Positions 42,929 to 50,808 of a DNA stretch of 64,000 bases are shown here, piece by piece. The first letter of the stretch is position 1, and each line of letters starts with the position of its first letter. This DNA comes from Halomonas sp. McH1-25 (GTDB taxonomy: Bacteria > Pseudomonadota > Gammaproteobacteria > Pseudomonadales > Halomonadaceae). Below the pieces are notes generated by a model, which was given only the letters and a program-made list of their open reading frames with translations, did no database searches and had not been told where the DNA came from. A program made the translations under genes and the position numbers. Location of the stretch: assembly GCF_022348165.1 (NCBI RefSeq), contig NZ_JAKRFI010000003.1:248001-312000 (forward strand), written 5' to 3'.

Positions 42929-43078
42929 GGGCGCTCCACTCCCCATCTAGGCCGGCCATTATGCGGGCTGAGCCGGGCACGGGCAAACCGACTGGCCATC
43001 GATCGTTGCTGCCGCCTGGCCTGGCGATGGAAACATGACATGGCCTGCCGAACCCCGAGGACCTGCCGAGAGAATTGC

Positions 43079-44041
43079 ATGCCTGACAATGACACGCCAG
43101 ACGGCCATAGCGACCTGGACCTGCTGCGCCATCCTCAGGTTCGCGATCTCGCCTGGCTGCTGCAGACACCGGACCTGCTGGGCACGCCCTTCCCCGGTCG
43201 CCCTACCCTGACGGAGCTCGGGCTGGCCGACCCCTGCGTACGGTGCGCCTGGCTGAACGACCTGGAGCGTTATCCCCGAATTCTCGAGAGCGTGACCGGC
43301 CCACGCCTCGCCGGTCGCCTGGGCCTGTATCACGAAGCGCTGTGGCATTTCCTGCTGGCTTACGCTCCCGGCACTCACCTGCTGGCGCATAACCTGCCGG
43401 TGCGTGACGGCAAGCGCACCCTCGGCGAGATCGATATACTCTACCGCCTTCGCGACGATCCGCACCCGGTCCATCTCGAGCTGGCGATCAAGTACTACCT
43501 GGGCCTGCCCCAAGGCCCCGGGGCTGCCTATAGCCAAGCGCGCTGGATCGGCCCGGGATGTGCCGACTCGCTGGCCATCAAACGCCAACGCACGATCGTC
43601 AGCCAACTGCCTCTCAGCCGTACGCCGCATGCCCAAGCCGTGCTGACCCCGTATGCCGACCAGCCGCCCCGTCAGCGGCTTGCCATACCGGGCGTTCTCT
43701 TCCAGCCATGGTCCCCGGACACGGGGCTTGTCTTACCGCGCCCCCGGGAAGCGAGCCCGGACGCGCTGACTGGCGACTGGCTGCCCATCACTCATTGGCG
43801 CGACTATCTGAGGGACAAGCGTCGTCAATGGCGCGGCGCCCTGCTGAACAAGCCTTGCTGGCTGGCCCCGCCTCGGACAGAGACGCTGGACGATACGGCG
43901 ATACTCACGCAAGCCCTGACAGTGCATTTCTCGCAGCGGCGAACGCCGCGCCAAGTGATTTTGAAAGGACCAGACGGCCGTTGGCGACGCATATTCGTGG
44001 TCCACGACGCCTGGCCGACAGCGATACCGCTGCCTGTCTGA
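43079..44041 (+). CDS. DUF1853 family protein
   Basis: A 320-residue protein of the DUF1853 family. Recognisable parts are RHPQVRDLAWLLQTPDLL at residues 17-34, LGLYHEALWHFLLAYAP, and LGEIDILYR followed by HLELAIKYYLGL, which recall a PD-(D/E)XK nuclease-like core (E-I-D then E-x-A-I-K). That resemblance is my reading and is untested. The ATG has only a weak GAGAG ribosome site; an in-frame ATG at 43037 is an alternative. It is divergent from nadK and its start codon has little leader. Confidence 0.8.
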   Translation: MPDNDTPDGHSDLDLLRHPQVRDLAWLLQTPDLLGTPFPGRPTLTELGLADPCVRCAWLNDLERYPRILESVTGPRLAGRLGLYHEALWHFLLAYAPGTHLLAHNLPVRDGKRTLGEIDILYRLRDDPHPVHLELAIKYYLGLPQGPGAAYSQARWIGPGCADSLAIKRQRTIVSQLPLSRTPHAQAVLTPYADQPPRQRLAIPGVLFQPWSPDTGLVLPRPREASPDALTGDWLPITHWRDYLRDKRRQWRGALLNKPCWLAPPRTETLDDTAILTQALTVHFSQRRTPRQVILKGPDGRWRRIFVVHDAWPTAIPLPV

Positions 44042-44057
44042 CGGTAGGCTTGCGAAG

Positions 44058-44927
44058 CTACGCAGCCGCCACCCGGCGACGCTTGACGAACCACTCGTTG
44101 AACAACAGCGAAGCGACGATGATCGCACCGCCCAAGGCAAGGCGCAGCAGATCGGCATCGCGATTCCAGATCAGCAGATTGACCAGCAACCCAGCCGGAA
44201 TCAGGGCATTGTTCATGATGGCCAGTGCACCGGCATCGACGAGCGTAGCGCCCTTATTCCATAGGAAATAGCCAACGCCCGATGCCGCCAGCCCCAGCCA
44301 GGCCAGCACGCCCCACTGGACCGAGGTGGTCGGCAATTTTTCCGTAGAGCCGAAGATCGCAAAGGCGACGATCACCAGCGCCAGCGCACCGAGATAGAAC
44401 CAGCCGAATACGCTGCGCTGAGGCAACGCGCGGGGCAGCCCCGTAGCCAGATGGCGGTAGGCAACCTGGCCGCCAGCAAAGCACAGGTTGGCTCCCTGCA
44501 CGACCATAAAGCCCAGCCAGAAATTGCTACTGATGCCTTCGTAGCGAATCACCGCCGCCCCGATCACCGCCAACACCGCCGTGAGCAGATAGAATGGCGA
44601 GAAGCGCTTGGCCATGGCATCGTCGATCAGCGTGACGTACAACGGGGTGAAGATGGTGAATAACAATACTTCGGGTACCGATAGCAGCAAGAACGACTGA
44701 TAGAAGAAAATGTACATCAGCCCAAGCTGGATCGCCCCGATCCCCATCAGGGCCAGCTTCAGGCCGTTGCTGAGCGCAGAAGGCCGCAAGAATGGCAAGA
44801 ACAGCAGGCTGGCTAGTGCGATGCGCACCAGCACCGCGAAATAGCTATCGACCTGGCCGGCCAGATAGGCACCGATCAACGAGAAGGAAAAGGCCCACAG
44901 GGCCGTGACACCAATCAGGTAGGACAT
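44058..44927 (-). CDS. EamA/DMT family transporter
   Basis: A 289-residue drug/metabolite exporter with ten hydrophobic segments in two EamA repeats, including LIGVTALWAFSFSLIGAYLAG at the start and GVLAWLGLAASGVGYFLWNKGATLVDAG near residue 230. It belongs to the carboxylate/amino-acid transporter subgroup; the substrate cannot be assigned. The ribosome site is weak. Its start codon overlaps the start codon of the divergent DUF6314-like gene. Confidence 0.85.
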   Translation of the reverse strand: MSYLIGVTALWAFSFSLIGAYLAGQVDSYFAVLVRIALASLLFLPFLRPSALSNGLKLALMGIGAIQLGLMYIFFYQSFLLLSVPEVLLFTIFTPLYVTLIDDAMAKRFSPFYLLTAVLAVIGAAVIRYEGISSNFWLGFMVVQGANLCFAGGQVAYRHLATGLPRALPQRSVFGWFYLGALALVIVAFAIFGSTEKLPTTSVQWGVLAWLGLAASGVGYFLWNKGATLVDAGALAIMNNALIPAGLLVNLLIWNRDADLLRLALGGAIIVASLLFNEWFVKRRRVAAA

Positions 44928-45459
44928 GGCAGATCAACCGAGTATTGCTGGAGGGCAGGCGCGCATTTTACAGCTCCGCCGCCACTTGTCATCCCTTGTC
45001 AGCGTTAGCTTTCGCTCGCGCTCTGGCCCCCTCTCCCAGTGTCACTGGTCTGGGCTGGGCACGGGCCGGGTCGAAGTGGAGAAAGCCGACGATGACAGCG
45101 TTCTCATCCATGAAAGCGGCCACTTCCAACTGGATGCACCACCATCCTCCAGGAGTGTCCCAGTCGCCTCCCCGCCTCGTTCCATCCCGTTTCGCAATGT
45201 CTTTCGCTGGCGATTCTTCGAAGACCGGGCATCGCTGTCCCATGAGCGACGCGGCGCCGAGGCAGCAGTTTGGCTGTTCGACCTAGTCGCTGCACCGGCA
45301 CCTGGAGCGGCCGACCTGATAACGCAACACCCGCACCTGTGCATCGATGACCACTACCAGGCGACGCTAACGTTCCAGCCTGAGGGTATCGACCTCATCT
45401 GGACGATAACGGGTCCACGCAAGGACGAGCACATCCATTACCGCTACCGCAGCGTCTAA
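44926..45459 (+). CDS. DUF6314-like protein
   Basis: Up to 177 residues. The conserved core is HLSSLVSVSFRSRSGPLSQCHWSGLGTGRVEV, then VFRWRFFEDRASLSHERRG, HLCIDDHYQATLTF and ITGPRKDEHIHYRYR, which fits the DUF6314 pattern. Function is unknown. The start is uncertain: the ATG at 44926 shares the CATG tetranucleotide with the divergent transporter start and has no good ribosome site, whereas GGAGGG at 44949-44954 would suit a later non-ATG start near 44965. The protein ends at a hairpin shared with the Pmp3 gene. Confidence 0.65.
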   Translation: MADQPSIAGGQARILQLRRHLSSLVSVSFRSRSGPLSQCHWSGLGTGRVEVEKADDDSVLIHESGHFQLDAPPSSRSVPVASPPRSIPFRNVFRWRFFEDRASLSHERRGAEAAVWLFDLVAAPAPGAADLITQHPHLCIDDHYQATLTFQPEGIDLIWTITGPRKDEHIHYRYRSV

Positions 45460-45479
45460 GTGTCGGCCCCATAACGACA

Positions 45480-45502
45480 CAGCGGCGCTCAAGGCGCCGC
45501 TG
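45480..45502. terminator. Bidirectional terminator
   Basis: CAGCGGCGC / GCGCCGCTG with loop TCAAG, between the convergent DUF6314-like and Pmp3 genes. Confidence 0.7.
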
Positions 45503-45529
45503 CTGTCCATGATGCTACCCCCATGCTGA

Positions 45530-45691
45530 CTAGTCGTATTTCACGATGACCCAGATCGCATGGATGATCCCCGGAATGTAGCCCAGGATGGTCAACAGAA
45601 TATTGATCCAGAAATGCATGCCAAAGCCAACCTGCAGAAATACGCCAACCGGCGGCAGAAGTATGGCGAGAATGATACGAATAACGTCCAT
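45530..45691 (-). CDS. Pmp3/YqaE family membrane protein
   Basis: A 53-residue protein, shorter than many gene finders report. It consists of two membrane helices: MDVIRIILAILLPPVGVFLQVG and INILLTILGYIPGIIHAIWVIV. The PPVGVFL and YIPGIIHA motifs are diagnostic of the Pmp3/YqaE/UPF0057 family, which affects membrane potential and salt or cold tolerance in yeast and plants. The ATG follows AAGGAGGGTTGG. A role in salt stress fits the likely halophilic host but is inferred. It ends at the shared hairpin at 45480-45502. Confidence 0.9.
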   Translation of the reverse strand: MDVIRIILAILLPPVGVFLQVGFGMHFWINILLTILGYIPGIIHAIWVIVKYD

Positions 45692-45737
45692 CCAACCCTC
45701 CTTGTCGTCACGCTAAAAAAATTGCGTTACCCAAACT

Positions 45738-45986
45738 TCACGACGGCTCGTCATCATCATGACCATGCGCGCGTCGATCGATTTTCTGGGTAATGCTGTC
45801 GGAATTTTCGGCTAGCCGGTCGTGATAGCGCTCCCAATCTTCCCAATCGTGAGGCGTTCCACTGCGAGGCCGATGGCTTCCAGCCTCCCTCGCACGAGAC
45901 CATGCCAACTCCTCCAAAGTCTGGGGTCTGTCCTCGTCGTTGTCCAGCTCGATCCCTTGCTTGGCCAGGTAATCTCGCGCATTCAT
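45738..45986 (-). CDS. Small acidic protein of unknown function
   Basis: An 82-residue hydrophilic protein with no cysteine or membrane segment. It starts MNARDYLAKQGIELDNDEDRPQTLEELAW and ends with a charged tail rich in Asp and His (HGHDDDEPS). The ATG follows GGAGG by six bases, so translation is well supported. I recognise no family. It sits upstream of the Pmp3 gene on the same strand; a 46-bp gap suggests one transcript. Confidence 0.6.
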   Translation of the reverse strand: MNARDYLAKQGIELDNDEDRPQTLEELAWSRAREAGSHRPRSGTPHDWEDWERYHDRLAENSDSITQKIDRRAHGHDDDEPS

Positions 45987-46415
45987 TTGCCACCTCCCTA
46001 AAGCGTCTTTACAAGCCTATCTGTCAATAAGTACTTATAAACAAGGTCTATCGTGGCCTCGAATCTCTTCCGCCCCTTCGGCTGCCCTAGCTACACGATT
46101 GCAGCTACGTCATCGTTACATGATCTTTGTGTCTTGGATGTCTTCCGTATCGTGAGGTTCCTGCCATGCGCAAAACGCTCCCGCCCAGGCAACGGTTATG
46201 TCACCGGGTGCCGCTGGGTATCGCTACCTGTCTCCATGAATTGCCGGCGTCGAGCTGGGCTATGCTCAACTCGAGAAGCGCTGGTCGTGAAGAAAGGCGT
46301 TTACGGCCACTCTCGAGCGCTGCAGGGATGGCAGCCTAGCCTGATGATTGAGCCGATCAACCGATCAAGCCAGGGACGACGGGCTCACGCCAATGTAGGC
46401 AGAAGGAGCGCAACC
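45987..46415. other. Intergenic region with little recognisable content
   Basis: This 429-bp stretch holds a perfect palindrome ATAAGTACTTAT (46027-46038) 41 bases before the minus-strand gene start. A 57-codon frame at 46166-46339 (plus) has a GAGG-type ribosome site, but its product, rich in Arg, Pro and Leu, is not convincing. Otherwise nothing is seen. Confidence 0.35.
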
Positions 46416-46820
46416 ATGAACAAGGCACCGGTAACCGTCAACGAGATCATGTCCAGAGACTGCTTCAGGGTGACGAGAGGCACATCGGTAGCCTCCTTGG
46501 TGGCTGGCCTGGCCCTGCATCGATTGCCCGGTGCCCCGGTGGTCGATGAGTATGGCCGCCTGGTGGGCTTCATCTCCGAACAGGATGTCCTCGGCAAGCT
46601 GTTGGACAGTACGTATCACTGCGGCGAACCGGCATTGGTTCGCGAACTGATGCGTCACGAGGTACTCACGGTACCGCCCGACAAGAGCATCGTCGACCTG
46701 GCTCAAGAAATGCTAGGCCGGAAACCCAAGGTCTATCCGGTCGTCGATCGCGAGCGTCTGGTGGGAATCGTCACACGCCGCGACATCCTAGGGGCGCTTT
46801 CCGCGATGCGCGGTAGCTGA
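46416..46820 (+). CDS. CBS-domain-pair protein
   Basis: A 134-residue protein made of two CBS domains: residues about 8-62 (VNEIMSRDCFRVTRGTSVASLV, GAPVVDEYGRLVGFISEQDVL) and 75-134 (RELMRHEVLTVPPDKSIVDLA, VYPVVDRERLVGIVTRRDIL). CBS pairs bind adenosyl nucleotides and act as energy or ionic-strength sensors. The ATG follows AAGGAGCGCAACC. The longer open frame upstream is not supported. There is no partner enzyme domain or adjacent channel gene, so its target is unknown. Confidence 0.87.
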   Translation: MNKAPVTVNEIMSRDCFRVTRGTSVASLVAGLALHRLPGAPVVDEYGRLVGFISEQDVLGKLLDSTYHCGEPALVRELMRHEVLTVPPDKSIVDLAQEMLGRKPKVYPVVDRERLVGIVTRRDILGALSAMRGS

Positions 46821-46845
46821 TTGGCTTTTTCTGTCGGCATAAAAA

Positions 46846-46871
46846 ACTGCCGCATCGTAGGATGCGGCAGT
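46846..46871 (-). terminator. Intrinsic terminator on the minus strand
   Basis: ACTGCCGCATC / GATGCGGCAGT with loop GTAG, followed on the minus strand by six T residues. No annotated minus-strand gene lies between it and tRNA-Gly, so the transcript it ends is unknown. Confidence 0.75.
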
Positions 46872-47046
46872 AAAGGATCGAATGCAGTAAGCAAGAACAC
46901 AACCTCCAGCGACTGCTGAAAAACTGTGCTTGCCTTCATATGACTCCGCTAAACCAAAAATTCTCCCGGCATCGAAAAATTTTTTTCGCCGCTCCTGATT
47001 GCGTTCTTTCAACGAGACAAATCCGCATGCGCGCCTATCCAACGAC

Positions 47047-47076
47047 TTGCCAGACCGGCGGACGATTCATTATGAT
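47047..47076 (+). promoter_or_regulatory. Promoter of tRNA-Gly
   Basis: TTGCCA (47047-47052), 18-base spacer, TATGAT (47071-47076), followed by a GC-rich discriminator (CGCGCTACC) typical of stable-RNA promoters under stringent control. Confidence 0.65.
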
Positions 47077-47087
47077 CGCGCTACCGG

Positions 47088-47163
47088 GCGGGTATAGCTC
47101 AGTTGGTAGAGCATCAGCTTCCCAAGCTGAGGGTCGAGGGTTCGAATCCCTTTGCCCGCTCCA
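47088..47163 (+). tRNA. tRNA-Gly(CCC)
   Basis: A 76-base tRNA with encoded CCA. The acceptor stem GCGGGTA pairs with TGCCCGC (one G-U), the anticodon stem TCAGC / GCTGA closes the loop TTCCCAA with anticodon CCC, and the T arm AGGGTTCGAATCCCT is canonical. It reads GGG codons. The sequence resembles E. coli glyU. No attached integrase or duplicated 3' end is seen, so it does not mark an island here. Confidence 0.95.
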
Positions 47164-47331
47164 CGATTTCCCCTCTGCACGCTGTCGTGCTGTCGCAACG
47201 CCTTGTGATTCCTGGCTTATAGTGAATTGCCGATTCGTCAGGCACAGCTACACTTTTGCATGTTCCAATCATTTCGTGGTCCATGCCACGCTGTTTTCGT
47301 ACGCCGGACATCCATTGCAAAGGAGCGCATC

Positions 47332-47628
47332 ATGGAACTGGATATCGTCGATCCCCCTATCGAACGCGCCAAAAAATTGATTCCTGGCGATCAGGCCGAA
47401 GCCCGCCACGGCAATCAGACCTTCGATCTGGAAATCGTCGAGAAACGTGCCGATGGCAGCTTCGAGGTCATGGTCAACGAGACGCATGCCGAGCAGGACG
47501 ACAGGCTGGAAGACATGATCGGCAAGCGCATCACTGCACAGTGGTTCAACTTCATTCGCGTCAAGCCTCAGGGAGAAGCCTGGGATGACGGCCTGTCTTT
47601 CCCGGACGAAAAGCCCGACCAGCTCTAG
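47332..47628 (+). CDS. Small acidic protein of unknown function
   Basis: A 98-residue soluble protein without cysteine or hydrophobic segments. It starts MELDIVDPPIERAKKLIPGDQ and contains a probable beta-rich middle (QTFDLEIVEKRADGSFEVMVNE) and ITAQWFNFIRVKPQGEAWDDG. The ATG follows AAAGGAGCGCATC. It comes 168 bases after tRNA-Gly and is convergent to the next small gene, with a terminator between. I recognise no family. Confidence 0.65.
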   Translation: MELDIVDPPIERAKKLIPGDQAEARHGNQTFDLEIVEKRADGSFEVMVNETHAEQDDRLEDMIGKRITAQWFNFIRVKPQGEAWDDGLSFPDEKPDQL

Positions 47629-47659
47629 TCCGCAACGTTACCGACGTGACTAAAACAAC

Positions 47660-47685
47660 GAAGGTGGCGATGATGCGCCACCTTC
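47660..47685. terminator. Bidirectional terminator
   Basis: GAAGGTGGCG / CGCCACCTTC with loop ATGATG; a T-rich tract follows on the minus strand (GTTGTTTTAG). It separates two convergent small genes. Confidence 0.8.
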
Positions 47686-47734
47686 ATCGATACTGCCACT
47701 TCCTAACTGTACCGCACGCCATGCTGCGTCTCGG

Positions 47735-47941
47735 TCATTCGGGTCCCGGGTCGGCATCCGCTTCCTTGTTCCAGGTTTCTCGGTTGGATCGCTTCATGCT
47801 TTCCACCTCGTATTGGGCATCTTCATAGGAGTCGAAGACCCCGACGGGCATCCCCGTATCGCTGTCGTAGACTTCGTAACGGGTTTCACCGTCGCCATCG
47901 GGCTCCCGCACTTCGCGAATTTCCAATGCGCTCTCGATCAT
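47735..47941 (-). CDS. Small acidic protein with beta-beta-alpha pattern
   Basis: A 68-residue soluble protein. The region YEVYDSDTGMPVGVFDSYEDAQYEVE reads as two beta strands followed by a helix, and the tail is acidic (EADADPGPE). The short form recalls small domains of the DUF2188 kind, which I offer only as a resemblance. The ATG at 47941 follows AAGGAGTTGCTTC. The next gene upstream on the same strand has a comparable pattern. Confidence 0.6.
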   Translation of the reverse strand: MIESALEIREVREPDGDGETRYEVYDSDTGMPVGVFDSYEDAQYEVESMKRSNRETWNKEADADPGPE

Positions 47942-48119
47942 GAAGCAACTCCTTGTCTGATTCCTTGCCACCGGTGGCATCTTCATCGTGAGACATCAAT
48001 GGCAACAGCCTGTTCCAGAGACCGGCCGAACTCGGTAGGCGCGCCCAAAGTCCCCGTCGGGCCAGAACGAAACAGACTCGCACGACGGCACCAAGAAAGC
48101 GACCCGGGAAAGCGCGTGG

Positions 48120-48302
48120 CTACAGAGGTAAACGACTGCAGATCTCGCGATTGGCACGTAGCGCTTCTGGATAGGAAGGATAGCGTTCGATTTCCTTGAC
48201 CTCGCCGCCCGTCGTCTCGACGAGCGCCCAAGAATCCGGCTGCTTTAAACGGCCATGGCGGGTATCGGCAATCGGCGTAATCTTGAAGCTGCGCTTGGCC
48301 AT
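48120..48302 (-). CDS. Small basic protein of unknown function
   Basis: A 60-residue protein, basic at the N-terminus (MAKRSFKITPIADTRHGRLK). WALVETTGGEVKEIERYPSYPEALRANRE again reads as two strands and a helix, like the protein encoded at 47735-47941. The ATG at 48302 follows AAAGGAGATTCTTC. It is divergent from the TctC-type gene. No family is recognised. Confidence 0.58.
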   Translation of the reverse strand: MAKRSFKITPIADTRHGRLKQPDSWALVETTGGEVKEIERYPSYPEALRANREICSRLPL

Positions 48303-48375
48303 GAAGAATCTCCTTTTCTTTAAAGCCACCCATTCAGCATGGCCAATTCTTCAGCGCAGCGAAACAAGATTTAAC

Positions 48376-48396
48376 TTATCGAAGACAATTCGATAA
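48376..48396. promoter_or_regulatory. Inverted repeat in divergent promoter region
   Basis: TTATCGAA (48376-48383) and TTCGATAA (48389-48396) around GACAA, between the small basic protein gene and the TctC-type gene. Perfect eight-base arms suggest a regulator site; there is no gene for a regulator nearby that clearly matches. Confidence 0.4.
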
Positions 48397-48509
48397 TGAA
48401 AAAAAGACATGGCCCACGTCAGACGTTCGGAGCGTTAACGTCATCTCGAAAAATTCGGTAGGCTATGCCCCCTGGACATCAACGACACAACGTATAAGGC
48501 AGCACTGCC

Positions 48510-49496
48510 ATGCAAAAAGCGCTTCGCTCACTGGCCTTGGCCAGCCTTCCCTTTCTCACCGCCCTGTCCACTTCCGCATTTGCCCTACCGGAAGGCAAGA
48601 CCGAATGCATTGCCCCCGCCAAGCCCGGTGGAGGATGGGATTTTACCTGCCGCAGTGTGGCCCGCGCCCTGCAGGAACTCGATCTGATCCCCGCCGGCAT
48701 GCAGACCATCAATATCGCTGGGGCCAGTGGCGGCGTCGCCTTCAGCCATGTCCTTGCCAAGCGACAGGGCGACGAGGACACGATCGTGGCGGCATCCACC
48801 GCCACCACGACACGCCTCGCCCAGCGGCGCTATGCCCAGGGCAATGCCGATCAGGTTCGCTGGGCAGCCGCCCTGGGTGCAGATTACGGCATCATCGCGG
48901 TTGCCAAGGACTCGCCCTATGCCACCCTGACCGAGCTGCTCGACGCACTCGAGCAGGACCCCGGCAGCGTCAGCTTCTCCGGGGGCGACGTGGCGGGGGG
49001 CTTCGACCACCTGAAAGTTCTCATGTCGGCGCGCAAGGCAGGTGTCGAGGAACTCAGGGACATCAAGTACCTGGCTTTCGACTCGGGCAGTGTCGCCATT
49101 ACCCAGCTTCTCGGCGGCCATATCGATGCCTTCACCGGCGATCTTTCCGAGGCGCTGGGTTTCGTGGAAAGCGGTGACCTGCGCCTGCTGGCGGTATTTT
49201 CCGAAGAGCGCCTGCCCGGCGAATTCGCCGATATCCCCACGGCACGCGAGCAGGGCATCGATGTAGTCGCTCCCAACTGGCGCGGCTTCTACCTGCCAGG
49301 GAATGTCTCGGATGCCAGCTATCAGTGGTGGGTCGATAGGTTCGATACCCTTTACGCCTCAGATGAGTGGAAAGAGGTCATGCAGCAGAACGGCCTGCTG
49401 CCTTTCCACAAATCGGGCGACGCCATGACCCAGTTCGTTGACCGACAGATACAGGATATCCGCGAATTGTCGGATACCCTGGGCCTGGTCAAGTAA
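48510..49496 (+). CDS. TctC-type tricarboxylate/carboxylate substrate-binding protein
   Basis: A 328-residue periplasmic binding protein of the tripartite tricarboxylate transporter class. A signal peptide covers residues 1-26. The binding-domain start ECIAPAKPGGGWDFTCRSVARAL matches the TctC pattern, and GADYGIIAVAKDSPYATLTELLDAL and GVDVVAPNWRGFYLPG are the usual domain-2 motifs. No TctA or TctB membrane subunit follows; instead the stop is two bases from a small membrane protein gene. It may serve a remote TctAB or signal to a sensor, as orphan TctC proteins do. Confidence 0.87.
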   Translation: MQKALRSLALASLPFLTALSTSAFALPEGKTECIAPAKPGGGWDFTCRSVARALQELDLIPAGMQTINIAGASGGVAFSHVLAKRQGDEDTIVAASTATTTRLAQRRYAQGNADQVRWAAALGADYGIIAVAKDSPYATLTELLDALEQDPGSVSFSGGDVAGGFDHLKVLMSARKAGVEELRDIKYLAFDSGSVAITQLLGGHIDAFTGDLSEALGFVESGDLRLLAVFSEERLPGEFADIPTAREQGIDVVAPNWRGFYLPGNVSDASYQWWVDRFDTLYASDEWKEVMQQNGLLPFHKSGDAMTQFVDRQIQDIRELSDTLGLVK

Positions 49497-49498
49497 CC

Positions 49499-49876
49499 AT
49501 GGCGCTGGGTCTGTACCTCGTCGTCGTGCTGATCTGCTTGTTGGTGGTCGGCGGCACCGTGGGGCTGCTGATGATGGTACGGACCCCACGTTACCGCACT
49601 GAGCCCGGCCACTTGCTGAAACTCTTCGACCGGGTACTGGCCGGACAGGCAACGGAATCGGAGTGGCACGCGACCGTCGGCTATCCGATTCGTCACGACA
49701 CTTATCTTGAAGGTGTACGGCGCAAGGCCCAGCAGATCATGGACGAGCATGGCCGCCCCTGGCAGGTCGCTCAAGGCGGCTCGCTGCTGTCACGCAGCGG
49801 CCGCGAAGAACTCCAGGCAATACGTGACCAACTGGCATCGCGCGTGATCGACCGAGAGGGCAAGCGAGAATTCTAA
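49499..49876 (+). CDS. Small membrane-anchored protein coupled to TctC
   Basis: A 125-residue protein with one N-terminal membrane segment (YLVVVLICLLVVGGTVGLLMMV, residues 6-27) and a soluble, charged domain in which a helix-rich part (DTYLEGVRRKAQQIMDEHG) is seen. The ATG comes two bases after the TctC stop and has no ribosome site of its own, so it must be coupled. It is not a TctB (which has four helices). No family is recognised. Confidence 0.68.
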   Translation: MALGLYLVVVLICLLVVGGTVGLLMMVRTPRYRTEPGHLLKLFDRVLAGQATESEWHATVGYPIRHDTYLEGVRRKAQQIMDEHGRPWQVAQGGSLLSRSGREELQAIRDQLASRVIDREGKREF

Positions 49877-49963
49877 CCATTTCGCTTTTCGTCTCGGTGG
49901 CTGCGTCGTTATAGTAGACTCCTGCCACTACAGCAGAGCCATCTGTCGTCACGAGGTTACGAC

Positions 49964-50752
49964 ATGACCAGTGCCATTCGCCTGACACCGCTCGACAACG
50001 CCGTCAAGCACCACGATCATGACTTCCATCAGATCGTGATCGGCCTGGATGGCCATGCCGAGTTCGAGATCGAGGGTCTCGGTGGCTGCATCGCTCCCCT
50101 GACCGGCTGCATCGTGCCGGCCAACCATGTGCATTACTATGAGGGCATCGGCGCCAACCGGCAGTTGATCTTCGACCTGCCCGATGACGCGCCATCGCTG
50201 TCGGGTCCCCAGCGCGAACTGGCCCGGCTCTTCGACGCGCCACGCTTCTTTGCCCTCGACGAGCCACTGCGGGTCTATCTGAACTTTCTGGTTCAGGAGC
50301 TTTCCCTGCCCCGGCATGCCCAGGGCGACCTACTATCGGCCACCTTCCTCGGCTGTCTACACTCCCGCCTGCATGTCGCGCCACAGCCCTCGCACCGTCT
50401 CGACCTGGATGCACTGGATCGGTTTATCCAGGACAACCTCGCCAGACGTCTGAGTGTCGCCGACCTGGCCAGTCAGGCCTGTCTGAGCGAAGCCCACTTC
50501 AGCGAATGTTTCCGTGAGCAGACCGGCCTGACTCCTTATCAGTACCTGTTGCGTCAGCGTCTGGCGGCTGCACGTTACTGGCTTACCAGCTCCTCCCTCC
50601 CCCTCAACGAGGTGGCGGCGCGCACCGGTTTCGCCAGTCAGAGCGCCCTTTCGCACGCCTTCCGGCGCGCCTTCGATCATTCGCCGAGCCAACTTCGCCG
50701 CAATCCTCGCTTGAGCCTGTCCCAGAACGCCCCTCTCCTGGATAACCAGTAG
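49964..50752 (+). CDS. AraC family regulator, probable activator of proline use
   Basis: A 262-residue regulator. The N-terminal cupin-like domain (HDHDFHQIVIGLDGHAEFEIEG at residues 17-38) would bind the effector; the AraC double helix-turn-helix fills about 150-250 (LSVADLASQACLSEAHFSECFREQTGLTPYQYLLRQRLAAARYWL). It is 212 bases upstream of putA on the same strand, as is the proline-responsive activator PruR in pseudomonads. Since PutA here has no DNA-binding domain, this protein is the likely regulator of putA and putP. That assignment is inference from context. Confidence 0.82.
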   Translation: MTSAIRLTPLDNAVKHHDHDFHQIVIGLDGHAEFEIEGLGGCIAPLTGCIVPANHVHYYEGIGANRQLIFDLPDDAPSLSGPQRELARLFDAPRFFALDEPLRVYLNFLVQELSLPRHAQGDLLSATFLGCLHSRLHVAPQPSHRLDLDALDRFIQDNLARRLSVADLASQACLSEAHFSECFREQTGLTPYQYLLRQRLAAARYWLTSSSLPLNEVAARTGFASQSALSHAFRRAFDHSPSQLRRNPRLSLSQNAPLLDNQ

Positions 50753-50794
50753 CAAGACCTAGACCAACGTCGCATTTTTCTTCGGGCTGTCATT

Positions 50795-50808
50795 AAAATC
50801 CGGATTTT
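50795..50808. promoter_or_regulatory. Perfect 14-bp palindrome upstream of putA
   Basis: AAAATCCGGATTTT, 42 bases after the AraC-type gene stop and about 157 before the putA ATG; TA follows on the plus strand. It may be an operator or, with its T-run, part of a terminator. Confidence 0.45.

Noticed and set aside
42104-43078. Upstream extension of the DUF1853 frame antisense to nadK
   Set aside because: The frame is open across nadK but lacks family similarity and a ribosome site; the conserved protein starts at 43079.
45489-45695. 68-codon frame on the minus strand
   Set aside because: It overlaps the Pmp3 gene in another frame; the Pmp3 frame (45530-45691) has the diagnostic motifs and the ribosome site.
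46053-46415. Long N-terminal extension of the CBS protein
   Set aside because: The extension is rich in Arg, Cys and Ser without pattern, while ATG 46416 has a clear Shine-Dalgarno and gives two complete CBS domains.
46788-47042. Minus-strand ORF of 84 codons beside tRNA-Gly
   Set aside because: It reads straight through the strong terminator at 46846-46871, so a protein product is unlikely; a non-coding transcript is preferred.
47088-47163. tRNA-Gly as an island attachment site
   Set aside because: No integrase, no repeated tRNA 3' end and no change in gene style on either side.
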